DNA of 64,000 bases from an uncultured Pseudoflavonifractor sp. GTDB taxonomy: Bacteria; Bacillota; Clostridia; Oscillospirales; Oscillospiraceae. Shown one piece after another: positions 52,274 to 60,368 of this stretch (positions are counted from its first letter, which is position 1; the number at the start of each line of letters is the position of its first letter). The notes under the pieces were generated by a model. It was given only the letters and a program-made list of their open reading frames with translations. It ran no database searches and was not told the DNA's origin. The translations under genes were made by a program, and so were the position numbers. The stretch is taken from positions 1 through 64,000 of the forward strand of contig CANDEE010000001.1 in assembly GCA_947383685.1 (NCBI GenBank). Reading direction: 5' to 3'.

Positions 52274-53024
52274 ATTTAATGGTCAGAACGCTGTAAACCT
52301 GCCTCCCCAGCCAGGGGAAGCACTCCCAGAGGGTGAATTCATTCCCTCCCTGGGAATCGATGATGAACTGCTCCGTATGGACGGGGCACTTGATTTGGAG
52401 CAGTTTCAGGTGGTCCGACGCGAGTTTTTTGCTCATCTTCAGGAGCCCTCAGTTACGTTCAATAACTGCAAGTTCTATGTGAACGCTGCTTGCCTGAGGA
52501 AGTTCCCCACCGCAGACTTTGTCCAGGTCCTAGTCAACCAGGAGACAAAAATACTTGCTCTTCGCCCCTGCCATGAAGGAGATCGTGACTCGTTCATGTG
52601 GTGCAGTATGTCCAAGGGGAAGCGAGTCCCTCGGCAGACCACAGGGAAGTTGTTCTCCGCCAAGATGTTTTCCCTCATGAATTGGAACCCTGATTATCGC
52701 TATAAAATGCTTGGCAAGGTCGTATATGCCAAGGGCGAGTATCTAATTGTATTTGACCTCACTGCGACCGAGGTGTACCAAAAGACGTTCCGCGAGGGCG
52801 AAAAGCCCAAAGTATCACGGACCCCCGTGTTTCCTGCTGAGTGGCAGGCGCAATTTGGCATGCCTCTCAAAGAGCACCAGCAATCGCTTCAAATCAATAT
52901 CTTTGATGGCTACGCCGTTTTTGCAATCAAGGATCAGACAAAAGGTGATTCGGAAGCTCAACCTCAGGCCACGCCTGGTCAACTCGCTATAGGTACAGAG
53001 CAGGAGGGATTTACGAATGGCTGA
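52266..53024 (+). CDS. free-standing copy of the recombinase C-terminal domain
   Basis: A 252-residue protein matching residues about 395-600 of the upstream recombinase: SVTFNNCKFYVNAACLRKFP compared with SVSFYDRKVKFSGSCVERFG, then FVQVLVNQETKILALRP compared with FVELLINPVTKMFAVRP. Further shared stretches are KLFSAKMFSLMNWNPDYRYK and the AEWQAQFG segment. No catalytic domain is present. It overlaps the genes before and after by 8 bases (ATGGATGA and ATGGCTGA). I infer that it joins the recombinase in a complex. The domain has no name known to me. Confidence 0.8.
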   Translation: MDEFNGQNAVNLPPQPGEALPEGEFIPSLGIDDELLRMDGALDLEQFQVVRREFFAHLQEPSVTFNNCKFYVNAACLRKFPTADFVQVLVNQETKILALRPCHEGDRDSFMWCSMSKGKRVPRQTTGKLFSAKMFSLMNWNPDYRYKMLGKVVYAKGEYLIVFDLTATEVYQKTFREGEKPKVSRTPVFPAEWQAQFGMPLKEHQQSLQINIFDGYAVFAIKDQTKGDSEAQPQATPGQLAIGTEQEGFTNG

Positions 53025-53412
53025 GACAAGCCGTCAATTGGCCCAGATATCCATAGACTTGAAAAAATCACGCATTCGTGTCCACAAGGCATCCCTTCAC
53101 CAAATCGGCGACCCGCGCTATATTCATCTTCTTGTCAACATTGAGGCCCGACAAGTGGCAATTCGTTCTGTCGATGCTCAGAAGTTCGACAGCGCAGCCC
53201 ATAAGGTAAAGCCTTCGGCCATGGATTCAGATTTCTCGTATGAGATTTATAGCCAGCCTTTTGTTGAAAAGCTCCGGAAGGAATTTGACTGTTTCCACGC
53301 TGGGACAAGCTATAGACTGACTGGTGTTGTCATCCCGGAGGAAAAGATGTGTGTCTTTCCTCTGAGTTCTATTCACCCCATAGAGAGTGAGGTTCAAAGC
53401 AACCATGTCTAG
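53017..53412 (+). CDS. short, divergent copy of the same domain
   Basis: A 131-residue protein. The middle (IRVHKASLHQIGDPRYIHLL followed by VNIEARQVAIRSVD) aligns with the FV-LxVN-x-A-RP pattern of the two preceding genes, and SYRLTGVVIPEEKMCVFPL aligns with their YRITG/YKMLG segment. The flanking parts of the domain are missing. GGAGG lies about 15 bases before the ATG. It overlaps the previous gene by 8 bases and the next one by 8 (ATGTCTAG). Three related domains in a row argue for a multi-subunit assembly; the role is unknown. Confidence 0.72.
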   Translation: MAETSRQLAQISIDLKKSRIRVHKASLHQIGDPRYIHLLVNIEARQVAIRSVDAQKFDSAAHKVKPSAMDSDFSYEIYSQPFVEKLRKEFDCFHAGTSYRLTGVVIPEEKMCVFPLSSIHPIESEVQSNHV

Positions 53413-54355
53413 GCCAAAACTGATTGTCGATCCTGAGTTCAAGGGACTTATCCGCCCCCTGACCACATCGGAGCGAGAGCAGCTTGAAGCCAACCTCCTT
53501 GCAGATGGTTGCCTGGATTCGATCATTGTCTGGGATGGAATTATTGTGGATGGCCATAACAGGTACGAGATATGCACCAAGCATGATATTCCATTCTCCA
53601 CCACAGAGATGTCTTTTGATTCACGCGAAAGCGCTATTGCCTGGATTTGCGCCCATCAACTTGGGCGACGAAATCTCTCCGAGGCAACACGCAAATACCT
53701 CATAGGCGTTCAATATGATGCGGAGAAGCTTTCCGCAGCCCACAGAAACCAAATGGGTCTAAATCAATACGGGCGCCTTGATCCAGAGAGCGAAGCAGAA
53801 ATTGAAAGTCCAAGTCCAAAGCGTCCGTATACTGCAGAGCGGATTGCAAAGGAGAATAACATTTCTCCAGCAACCGTTCTGAAATACTCCATTTATTCCA
53901 GGGCAGTTGAAAAGTTAAAGCAAAAGGTACCTGAAATCGTCCCTAAAATACTGTCGGGGAAGTACAAAATATCACATGACAATGTGATTGAACTCGCTGA
54001 GCTTTCTCCACAAGAAATTCGAAAGGTAATGCGTGGAATTGAAGCTAAAGAGGAAGCAAGTAGTCGCTACAAGGTGCCCCGTTCTGCAATGCAGGAGGTC
54101 TCCCAGGGAAAGGAGCCGGAACAAGAAATGCGTGCAACAGTGAAAGACATGCCCCCCTATGATCCAGACGCGGAGCTTGTCGGACTGACATTGACCATTC
54201 CATCCTGGGTGAGTTCCCTGGATCGGCTCCAGCAAAACATTTCGCTGAACAAAGTTACTCCACGGGCCAAGCTACAGCTCATCAAGGCTTTGGTAACGCT
54301 TGACGACAAGGCAATAAAGCTAACTCAATATTTAGGAGGTGGCCCTCATGAGTGA
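53405..54355 (+). CDS. ParB/Spo0J-like N-terminal-domain protein
   Basis: A 316-residue protein. Residues 5-100 match the ParB/Srx-type fold: LIRPLTTSEREQLEANLLAD, then IIVWDGIIVDGHNRYEICTKH, the latter resembling the nucleotide-binding GHRR-type loop. A helical DNA-binding region follows (YTAERIAKENNISPATVLKYSIYSR; helix-turn-helix). The C-terminal third is unassigned. ParB family members bind DNA sites in plasmid partition or regulation. There is no ParA gene nearby. It overlaps both neighbours by 8 bases. Confidence 0.82.
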   Translation: MSRPKLIVDPEFKGLIRPLTTSEREQLEANLLADGCLDSIIVWDGIIVDGHNRYEICTKHDIPFSTTEMSFDSRESAIAWICAHQLGRRNLSEATRKYLIGVQYDAEKLSAAHRNQMGLNQYGRLDPESEAEIESPSPKRPYTAERIAKENNISPATVLKYSIYSRAVEKLKQKVPEIVPKILSGKYKISHDNVIELAELSPQEIRKVMRGIEAKEEASSRYKVPRSAMQEVSQGKEPEQEMRATVKDMPPYDPDAELVGLTLTIPSWVSSLDRLQQNISLNKVTPRAKLQLIKALVTLDDKAIKLTQYLGGGPHE

Positions 54356-55265
54356 GGGAGAGTATAACTTCTTTGTTCCACAGGTACATTTTGAACTGAT
54401 TCCAATCTCCAATCTGGTTTCGAACCAGAACTATCAGAGAGACCTCTCCCAGACGCATATTGAGAAAGCTGCCATGAACTTTGATCCCTACCAGATAAAT
54501 CCTGTAAAGGTCAGCCGCCGGGATGGAGTGAATTATGTTTTCAATGGTCAACACACCATTGAAATCGTTGCACGGGCTTCTGGCTCTCGCGACACTCCTG
54601 TCTGGTGTATGATTTATGATGATCTAAGCTACGCCCATGAAGCAGATATATTTGCCAACCAGCAGAAATTTATCAAGTCACTAACTCCCTACGAGGTGTT
54701 CGTTGCAAATATAGAGGCCGGAAATGAACAGCAGATGATGGTTAAGGCACTTGTCGAGTCCTATGATCTTGAACTCGGCGGGAAACGGCAGAACGGCATG
54801 ATTTGTGCCATCTCCACACTGGAGGCCATCTTCCAGCGCTGTGGTTATCATGTCCTGGATCGTGTGTTGCGACTGATTGTAGGCACATGGGAAGGGGATG
54901 TGATTTCTCTCTCAGCCAATTTCCTCAACGCCGTGGCCCGCTTAGTTGAAGTTTATGGCGACAAGCTGGATGATCAACAGTTCAAGGAAAAGGTGGGGGC
55001 ATTGAGCGCCAAGCACATTTCCCGTACTGCAAAGGAACGCCAAGCCGGGTCGATGGGCTACGCCGAGGCCATGGTGCTTCAGTATAATGGACGGCGGAAA
55101 AATAGTGCATTTATGCTCCCCATCAAATGGCTCTATTCCAAGCGGGACTCCTCCTCCATTTTCGATGTCCTGGAGGAACCAGATGGAGATGATTCTGACG
55201 ATGACAGAGACTCAAATGGTGAAGAGGATAGCTCTCCCGATGATGGTGACTGGGACGAGGATTGA
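54348..55265 (+). CDS. ParB-like (DUF6551-type) protein
   Basis: A 305-residue protein. The N-terminal part fits a ParB-like nuclease domain: ELIPISNLVSNQNYQRDLSQ, then NPVKVSRRDGVNYVFNGQHT, with the NGQHT loop where ParB has GHRR. The C-terminus is strongly acidic (PDGDDSDDDRDSNGEEDSSP), a DNA-mimic-like tail. I assign it to the DUF6551 group from the pattern. AGGAGG sits before ATG 54348, and the start overlaps the previous stop (ATGAGTGA). It is the last gene of the operon and is followed by a stable hairpin. Confidence 0.78.
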   Translation: MSEGEYNFFVPQVHFELIPISNLVSNQNYQRDLSQTHIEKAAMNFDPYQINPVKVSRRDGVNYVFNGQHTIEIVARASGSRDTPVWCMIYDDLSYAHEADIFANQQKFIKSLTPYEVFVANIEAGNEQQMMVKALVESYDLELGGKRQNGMICAISTLEAIFQRCGYHVLDRVLRLIVGTWEGDVISLSANFLNAVARLVEVYGDKLDDQQFKEKVGALSAKHISRTAKERQAGSMGYAEAMVLQYNGRRKNSAFMLPIKWLYSKRDSSSIFDVLEEPDGDDSDDDRDSNGEEDSSPDDGDWDED

Positions 55266-55276
55266 GGTTAACCAGC

Positions 55277-55310
55277 AAGGGCCACCGGCAGCACTCAGCC
55301 GGTGGCCCTT
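55277..55310 (+). terminator. stable hairpin ending the recombinase/ParB operon
   Basis: AAGGGCCACCGGC, 8-base loop, GCCGGTGGCCCTT: a perfect 13-bp stem 12 bp past the last stop codon. The T-run is weak, so it may be a moderate terminator. Confidence 0.6.
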
Positions 55311-55334
55311 ATCGTCTTGTCTAGATGCCTCGCT

Positions 55335-56957
55335 CTACTCATCCTTGATGTCCTGCACGATGCTTATCCCGCCTCGGATAATGACCTCGATTCTCGTTGG
55401 GGAGAGTACTTTGACTGTATCCACAAGCTGACGAATGATGCTGTCATTCCACTCTTGAAGTTCCGTGGCACTCTCTTTCATGATGGTCACAGCATTTTCC
55501 ACCCGCCGTGCCACCTCACTGCCTGTGGAGCCTTTGGATAATAGTTCCTCTCTCTTTTGCTTGAGGTCTGTGGTCTCCTTGACAAGAGCTTTTAGCCGGG
55601 TGGATTCCGTCTCAGTCTGCTCTCCGCGGGCAGCGGCCTCTGTAACGATGGCCATAGTCTCTCGGCTGATCCCCACCAGCCTGGTATCGATATCACCGAT
55701 ACTCAGCTCCTCACCAAGCCTGGGTGCGAACTCAACCTCTAGGGACTGGGTGATTTCGTCTATCAGCTTATTTCTATCGCTCATGGCTTTGTTCAGAGCA
55801 GATAAGATAGCATTCTGGAGAGGCTTCTCCTTGAGAGTCGGGGAGTTATGGCAGTATTTCTTCCCATAGTCCAGTCGGCTTGTACACCGCCACACCTTGT
55901 AGCTCCCCTTATAGTTCCAGGTGCAGCGGCGGTACAGGGTTCCACATTCGCCGCAAATCAGCCGGTCGCTCAAAGCAAGTTTACTGGAGTACTTCCCCTT
56001 GCCCGTTGGAGCCTGCTTTTTGGAGGGGCTTCTTCCCGCATTTCGCCTTGCGAATTCCTCTCTTACTGCATCGAACAGCTCCCTCTCAATGATGGCATCA
56101 TGGTGGTTCTGGATGAGGTACATGGGGAGCTGGCCTTCGTTTTTGACCACCTTTTTGGAGATGCAGTCTTCACTAAAGGTCTTCTGCAACAGGACGTCAC
56201 CGCAGTATTTCTCATTGGTGAGGATTCCTCGGACGGTAGTTTTGTACCAGCCTTTTCCCCTGGCGGGGATCCCGTCCTCAATCAGCTTTTGTGTAATTGC
56301 TTCCAGGCTGGCACCAGCGAGGAAGGTCTTGTAGATCTGCCGGACAACTTCCGCTTCCTCTGGGATGATTTCTGGCGTTCCGTCCTCTCCACGGCGGTAT
56401 CCGTAGAGGCGAGTGTATTGGATGATTGCTTTTCCCTCACGCATAGCTTGCCGCTTACCCCAGGTCACATTTCCGCTGATGGACTCGCTCTCGCTTTGGG
56501 CAAAGGCTCCATACATAGCCACAAAAACCTCACTGCTGACCTGCATGGTATTTATGTTCTCTTTCTCGAATATAACAGCGATTCCCATGCTTTTTAGAAG
56601 CCGCACATAGGTCAGGCAGTCCACGGTGTTTCTTGCGAAGCGAGAGATGGACTTGGCTAAAACGATGTCAACCTTCCCCTGCTTGCAGTACTTGATCATC
56701 CTCAGGAACTCAGGTCGCTTTTTTGCGGAGGTACCCGTGATCCCTTCATCAGCAAAGATATCAACCAAGGTCCATTCTTTATTTCCCATGATCTTATCGG
56801 TGAAATAGGTCTTCTGAGCTTCATAACTGGAGAGTTGCTCGTCTTCCTCGGTAGATACACGGCAATAGGCTGCCACTCGAAGCTGTCGCTTCACAGCTTG
56901 TTCCTTGGCAATCTCGGTTTTGGCCGGGATTACAATGACCTTTGGTTGCTTTCTCTC
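55335..56957 (-). CDS. large serine recombinase (third of three)
   Basis: A 540-residue site-specific recombinase. The resolvase domain has AAYCRVSTEEDEQLSSYEAQ with catalytic Ser36, DEGITGTSAKKRPEFLRM and KSISRFARNTVDC. A recombinase domain, a zinc ribbon (CGECGTLYRRC ... CTSR) and a coiled-coil region complete it, the architecture of large serine integrases and TnpX/TndX transposases. GTG 56957 sits 8 bases after GGGAGG; GTG 56969 overlaps the previous stop as GTGA. It is co-transcribed with the two genes to its right. Such enzymes integrate or excise mobile elements. Confidence 0.92.
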   Translation of the reverse strand, partial: ERKQPKVIVIPAKTEIAKEQAVKRQLRVAAYCRVSTEEDEQLSSYEAQKTYFTDKIMGNKEWTLVDIFADEGITGTSAKKRPEFLRMIKYCKQGKVDIVLAKSISRFARNTVDCLTYVRLLKSMGIAVIFEKENINTMQVSSEVFVAMYGAFAQSESESISGNVTWGKRQAMREGKAIIQYTRLYGYRRGEDGTPEIIPEEAEVVRQIYKTFLAGASLEAITQKLIEDGIPARGKGWYKTTVRGILTNEKYCGDVLLQKTFSEDCISKKVVKNEGQLPMYLIQNHHDAIIERELFDAVREEFARRNAGRSPSKKQAPTGKGKYSSKLALSDRLICGECGTLYRRCTWNYKGSYKVWRCTSRLDYGKKYCHNSPTLKEKPLQNAILSALNKAMSDRNKLIDEITQSLEVEFAPRLGEELSIGDIDTRLVGISRETMAIVTEAAARGEQTETESTRLKALVKETTDLKQKREELLSKGSTGSEVARRVENAVTIMKESATELQEWNDSIIRQLVDTVKVLSPTRIEVIIRGGISIVQDIKDE

Positions 56958-56965
56958 CACGCCGT

Positions 56966-57712
56966 TCACCTCCCTGGCTGGTATTCTATGACTTGTCCGC
57001 TTTTCAGCGTAATACTGGCCAGATTTCCGTTCTCCACCGTGACTTTTGAGATGGCTGTTCGTAGGAGATCGGCATCCAATGCCTGTTCTGGCTTGGCCTG
57101 TTCAAATAGATGCCGAAGGCGTCTAGCCTCATATTCTCTTGTCGGGATATTCTTGTAAGCGGCGACCGCACCCTGGGTTATCAGACTTTTGGCGCGCTCC
57201 TCATCTACCGGGAGCTGCCGCAGCACCTCATCAAGTTCCTCTCGATTGGGCGTCACCCCATATTTGTTCCAATGTCTAGGGAGCTTGATTTCCTCTGGAT
57301 TTCGTACTACCCAGTTGAGCAAGGCCAGAAGCTGACGCTTAGCTTGGTCTGACAATTGCACATCGCTCAATTGCCGTGCTACACGTTCGCCTGCGGTGGG
57401 GATTTTGGCCTTTGCTTGGGACTGGCGCCTTTTCCGTGCTGCGTTTAACACATCAATCTGAATGATGGCTGGGAAGCCTTTCTTCCCTGTGTATCGCTCA
57501 TCTTCCAGGAGCCGTGCGACCATATTCTTATTCCAGGGCTTAGTCCCATCAAAGGGAACGGAGTGTTCGGTCAACCATAAGGCAATTGCTTTGAAGGATG
57601 TCCCGGAAAGGTAGTCTTGGAATATCAACTTTACATATCCCGCTTCCTCTTCGTGGATACGAGTCTCGCCCATCTCCATCTTGTATCCGTAGGGGAGCTT
57701 GCGGTATCCCAT
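56966..57712 (-). CDS. recombinase-domain protein lacking the catalytic domain (second of three)
   Basis: A 248-residue protein that begins directly with the recombinase domain: GYRKLPYGYKMEMGETRIHE, then YVKLIFQDYLSGTSFKAIAL and WNKNMVARLLEDERYTGKKG. It has no resolvase domain or catalytic Ser. A helical C-terminal half ends in SITLKSGQVIEYQPGR. It may bind DNA with one of the flanking recombinases or act as a directionality factor; both are inference. ATG 57712 is 7 bases after GGAGG. Overlaps (GTGA) or near overlaps link it to both neighbours. Confidence 0.85.
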   Translation of the reverse strand: MGYRKLPYGYKMEMGETRIHEEEAGYVKLIFQDYLSGTSFKAIALWLTEHSVPFDGTKPWNKNMVARLLEDERYTGKKGFPAIIQIDVLNAARKRRQSQAKAKIPTAGERVARQLSDVQLSDQAKRQLLALLNWVVRNPEEIKLPRHWNKYGVTPNREELDEVLRQLPVDEERAKSLITQGAVAAYKNIPTREYEARRLRHLFEQAKPEQALDADLLRTAISKVTVENGNLASITLKSGQVIEYQPGR

Positions 57713-57714
57713 GG

Positions 57715-59319
57715 TCACGCCTCCTCCTGGGTCAGTGTCTCAGGTAGCTCCAGTCCATTCTTTAGCTGGATCACAAAGTGGTCATTATCGACCACCTTGA
57801 TCTGCTCGACAAGCCCATGATACAGCTCTGGTTCGATTCTCTCGATGAAGTCTGGCCCGTTGTCCAAGACTTCCACCATATCCTGGGTCCTGGCAATGGT
57901 GTCATCGGAGTCGCTGTCCAGAATCCGCTCCTTTTGCCGTTTGATTTCTCTGAGCTGTCTGGCAAGGGCATTACTTTGGGCAATAAAAATGTCAGGATCG
58001 ATGAGGCCCTGTTTCTTCAATGAGGCCAACATCTGCTCCTGACTGGCAATGTCTGATATTTTCTTGTTGAGTGCTACCACATCTTCCCTCCACAGCAGTC
58101 TGTTCTCAGCAGCCTTTCGAAGATCCGCAAGCATTTGGGAAAGGATGGGATAGTGTTTTAGCTTATAGTACATACGGCAGAAGAGAATCTCCACATCTGA
58201 CTCTCGAACCGGCAGTAGGGTACATTCGGTATTCTTGTCATCCCTGGACCGGCAGGTTCGGTAGCCAACTCCCCTGATGGTTTTTCTACGAAGCAAGCAT
58301 CCACAGTGTTCGCAAATCATGCTCCCTTTGAATACAGAGCTGTTGGCTTCAGTACTTGGAGTCTTATGACGGTTCTGCTTACACATAAGAGCTTGTGTCC
58401 GGTCGAAGGTCTCCTGATCGATGATGGGAGGGTGGGTGCCTTCAGCGTAATACTGCTGCCGCTCCCCGCGGTTCTTCACCTTCTTGTGCGGGAAGCTTTC
58501 AGTGGTAATACGTTTCTGCCACAAGGAGTTTCCTGTGTATTTTTCGTTCTTGAGGATCCGGGTCACACCCTTGTACGTCCACTTGATCTCCCGTAGCTCT
58601 GGGGCAACCTTGGACTGTTCAGCCATATAGTGAGCAATGTCCAGAGTACTCATCCCCGAGAGGTAAAGCGAGAAAATGGTTCGAATATGCTTGGCTCTGA
58701 GCTCATCCACTACGATCTGTCCATCTATCACACAGTAGCCATAAGGCTGGCTGCTGGGGATGAATGTCCCATTCTCCATCCTTTTCTGCCATGCCCAAGT
58801 CATATTCCCCGAGATCGATTCGCTCTCTTGCTGGGCGAACGAAGCAAAGATGGTCAGCATCATCTCACTGCTGATGCGGCCAGTGTCAATGTTTTCTTTC
58901 TCGAAGTAAACGCTGATGCCCATGGCCTGCAGCTCTCGCACAGACTCTAGGCATTCAGTGGTATTTCTTGCAAAGCGGGAAATGGATTTGACCAGGATCT
59001 TGTCAATCAACCCCCGGCGGCAGTCTTTCATGAGTCTCAGGAAGTCAGCACGTTTCTCCATCGAGGTGCCGCTGATGCCATCGTCTGCATAGATGTCCAC
59101 CATTTCCCACTGAGGCTTTTCAGTGATCTGACTCGTATAGTACCGGGTCTGTGCTGCCAGAGAATTCTCCTGGTCTTCGGAGTCTGAGCTGACTCTTGCA
59201 TAGGCTGCAACCCGAAGTTTGACATCTTCTGGCTTCTTGGTTGCCTCAATGGTGATGATATTGTAGCCGCTCCGCTTCCGTGCGGCGGTACCTTCGACCA
59301 GGGCTGCGTCCACGTCCAA
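57715..59319 (-). CDS. large serine recombinase (first of three)
   Basis: A 534-residue site-specific recombinase. The resolvase domain has RVAAYARVSSDSEDQENSLA with catalytic Ser44, DDGISGTSMEKRADFLRLMK and KSISRFARNTTEC. It is followed by a recombinase domain, a zinc ribbon (CEHCGCLLRR ... CRSR) and a coiled-coil tail. It is about 540 residues long, like its partner at 55335, but clearly different in sequence. The start is taken as TTG 59319, just downstream of GAGGAGGTGAG; GTG 59313 is an alternative. It is the first gene of the leftward recombinase operon. Confidence 0.92.
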   Translation of the reverse strand: MDVDAALVEGTAARKRSGYNIITIEATKKPEDVKLRVAAYARVSSDSEDQENSLAAQTRYYTSQITEKPQWEMVDIYADDGISGTSMEKRADFLRLMKDCRRGLIDKILVKSISRFARNTTECLESVRELQAMGISVYFEKENIDTGRISSEMMLTIFASFAQQESESISGNMTWAWQKRMENGTFIPSSQPYGYCVIDGQIVVDELRAKHIRTIFSLYLSGMSTLDIAHYMAEQSKVAPELREIKWTYKGVTRILKNEKYTGNSLWQKRITTESFPHKKVKNRGERQQYYAEGTHPPIIDQETFDRTQALMCKQNRHKTPSTEANSSVFKGSMICEHCGCLLRRKTIRGVGYRTCRSRDDKNTECTLLPVRESDVEILFCRMYYKLKHYPILSQMLADLRKAAENRLLWREDVVALNKKISDIASQEQMLASLKKQGLIDPDIFIAQSNALARQLREIKRQKERILDSDSDDTIARTQDMVEVLDNGPDFIERIEPELYHGLVEQIKVVDNDHFVIQLKNGLELPETLTQEEA

Positions 59320-59433
59320 CTCACCTCCTCGTATGCAACACTACCACAGAAGGATATGGATAGCTATGGCCAATTGCAACGAAAAGAGAGCATTTCATTT
59401 GATCTAATAGTACAATCTAATGTCGGTCATTCC

Positions 59434-59565
59434 TTAGGCTTGGGTGGTCCTTTTCTTCCTCTTTTTTGCCCCTCGTTCCCAGTCACGCTTGGGATAGCAT
59501 GGCGAGGGGCAATTGGGGTATCGCTTACATACTTTACAGGGACAATTTTTCTTGCTGGCCCCCAT
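59434..59565 (-). CDS. tiny cysteine-rich protein
   Basis: A 43-residue protein with five cysteines in CPCKVCKRYPNCPSPC, likely one zinc site, and a Lys/Arg-rich end (KRDWERGAKKRKKRTTQA). GAGGAGGTG precedes the ATG. It lies 20 bp after the gene at 59585 and 115 bp before the recombinase genes, consistent with one operon. Tiny zinc proteins next to serine recombinases are frequent in Firmicute elements, but none is known to me by function. Confidence 0.6.
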   Translation of the reverse strand: MGASKKNCPCKVCKRYPNCPSPCYPKRDWERGAKKRKKRTTQA

Positions 59566-59584
59566 GGTCAACACCTCCTCGAAT

Positions 59585-59731
59585 TCAGAAAGGGAAAAGG
59601 ATGTCCGCTCCGATTCGAGCGGCGATCCGTCTGGCGACCTTTTGGGCTTCAGCCTCCGTACAAGCGTTGGCATCTACCAAAGCCCTGATAAGTTTTACAA
59701 TCCCGCAGTAGTCAAGATTGGCACTAGTCAT
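59585..59731 (-). CDS. tiny helical protein
   Basis: A 48-residue protein (TSANLDYCGIVKLIRALVDA, then NACTEAEAQKVARRIAARIG) with two predicted helices, similar in layout to SHOCT-like domains of recombinase operons. AGGAGGGGG precedes ATG 59731. It appears to be the first gene of the leftward operon with the cysteine-rich protein and the recombinases. Confidence 0.6.
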   Translation of the reverse strand: MTSANLDYCGIVKLIRALVDANACTEAEAQKVARRIAARIGADILFPF

Positions 59732-59782
59732 CGGCAGCTTCCCCCTCCTGTGATAATTGAGTCTGTCTTGATCGCAGAAGAA

Positions 59783-59814
59783 CGGGCACCGGCCATTTGG
59801 TGCGCCGGTGCCCG
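59783..59814. other. perfect 11-bp inverted repeat
   Basis: CGGGCACCGGC, 10-base loop, GCCGGTGCCCG, upstream of the tiny gene at 59585. It could be a terminator for a leftward transcript or a protein site; no long T-run follows on either strand. Confidence 0.5.
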
Positions 59815-60365
59815 TGGTTTCCATTATCAAGACAATCGTTTTCTTTCCTGATTGCCTGCGCTCCTGTATTCGACACTACTTCCCCAGAAGCAAGACCCTT
59901 TATGAAGGGCCAAGGGCGAGAGCCTGAAGTCCGGCTGGTTAGGCCGTGTCATGGGTAACTAGCCCCCGTGAGGATCTCTCACAGCCGCCCTCCTTGCGTG
60001 ATCCCCATTTCACTGGGGGCTGGGACGGGACGGAAGTATCCACCGGCAGAGGTCATGGCGAAACAGCCTACCACAAGCTGCTTTCAGGTCGGGCGGGGCC
60101 GCTCTGCACCTTCTTTGGCCGTCATTGATGTGGAGCAACTCCACACAGGTGGTCATGGCGCACCCTCCTTTGTCGCTTCAGCCTTTTCTAGCCTTCTGCC
60201 GGTAACGTGTTCAGGATCGGATATTCAGTTTTCCAGGTTCAGTCCAGGGGGCTCTACTCGTTGCGAAAAAGATTCGCTATGGCTGGTGCTGATAAGCACC
60301 TATCTCAACCGAGCTTAAAAGTCCCCTCACTGTCCATACCGACGAAATCCGCTTCTATGCGGACA
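59815..60365. other. gene-free 550-bp stretch with possible RNA structure
   Basis: No supportable gene. Between 59,880 and 60,030 several inverted segments nest: AGCCCCC near 59,961 pairs with GGGGGCT near 60,015, enclosing GTGAG-N5-CTCAC. The phrase GGTCATGGCG occurs twice (about 60,051 and 60,151). It may hold an RNA, a transfer origin or only degenerate sequence. Confidence 0.3.
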
Positions 60366-60368
60366 ATT

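Noticed and set aside
59968..60318. A rightward 116-codon frame in the gene-free stretch
   Set aside because: No ribosome site, low-complexity composition, and the DNA shows nested inverted segments instead.
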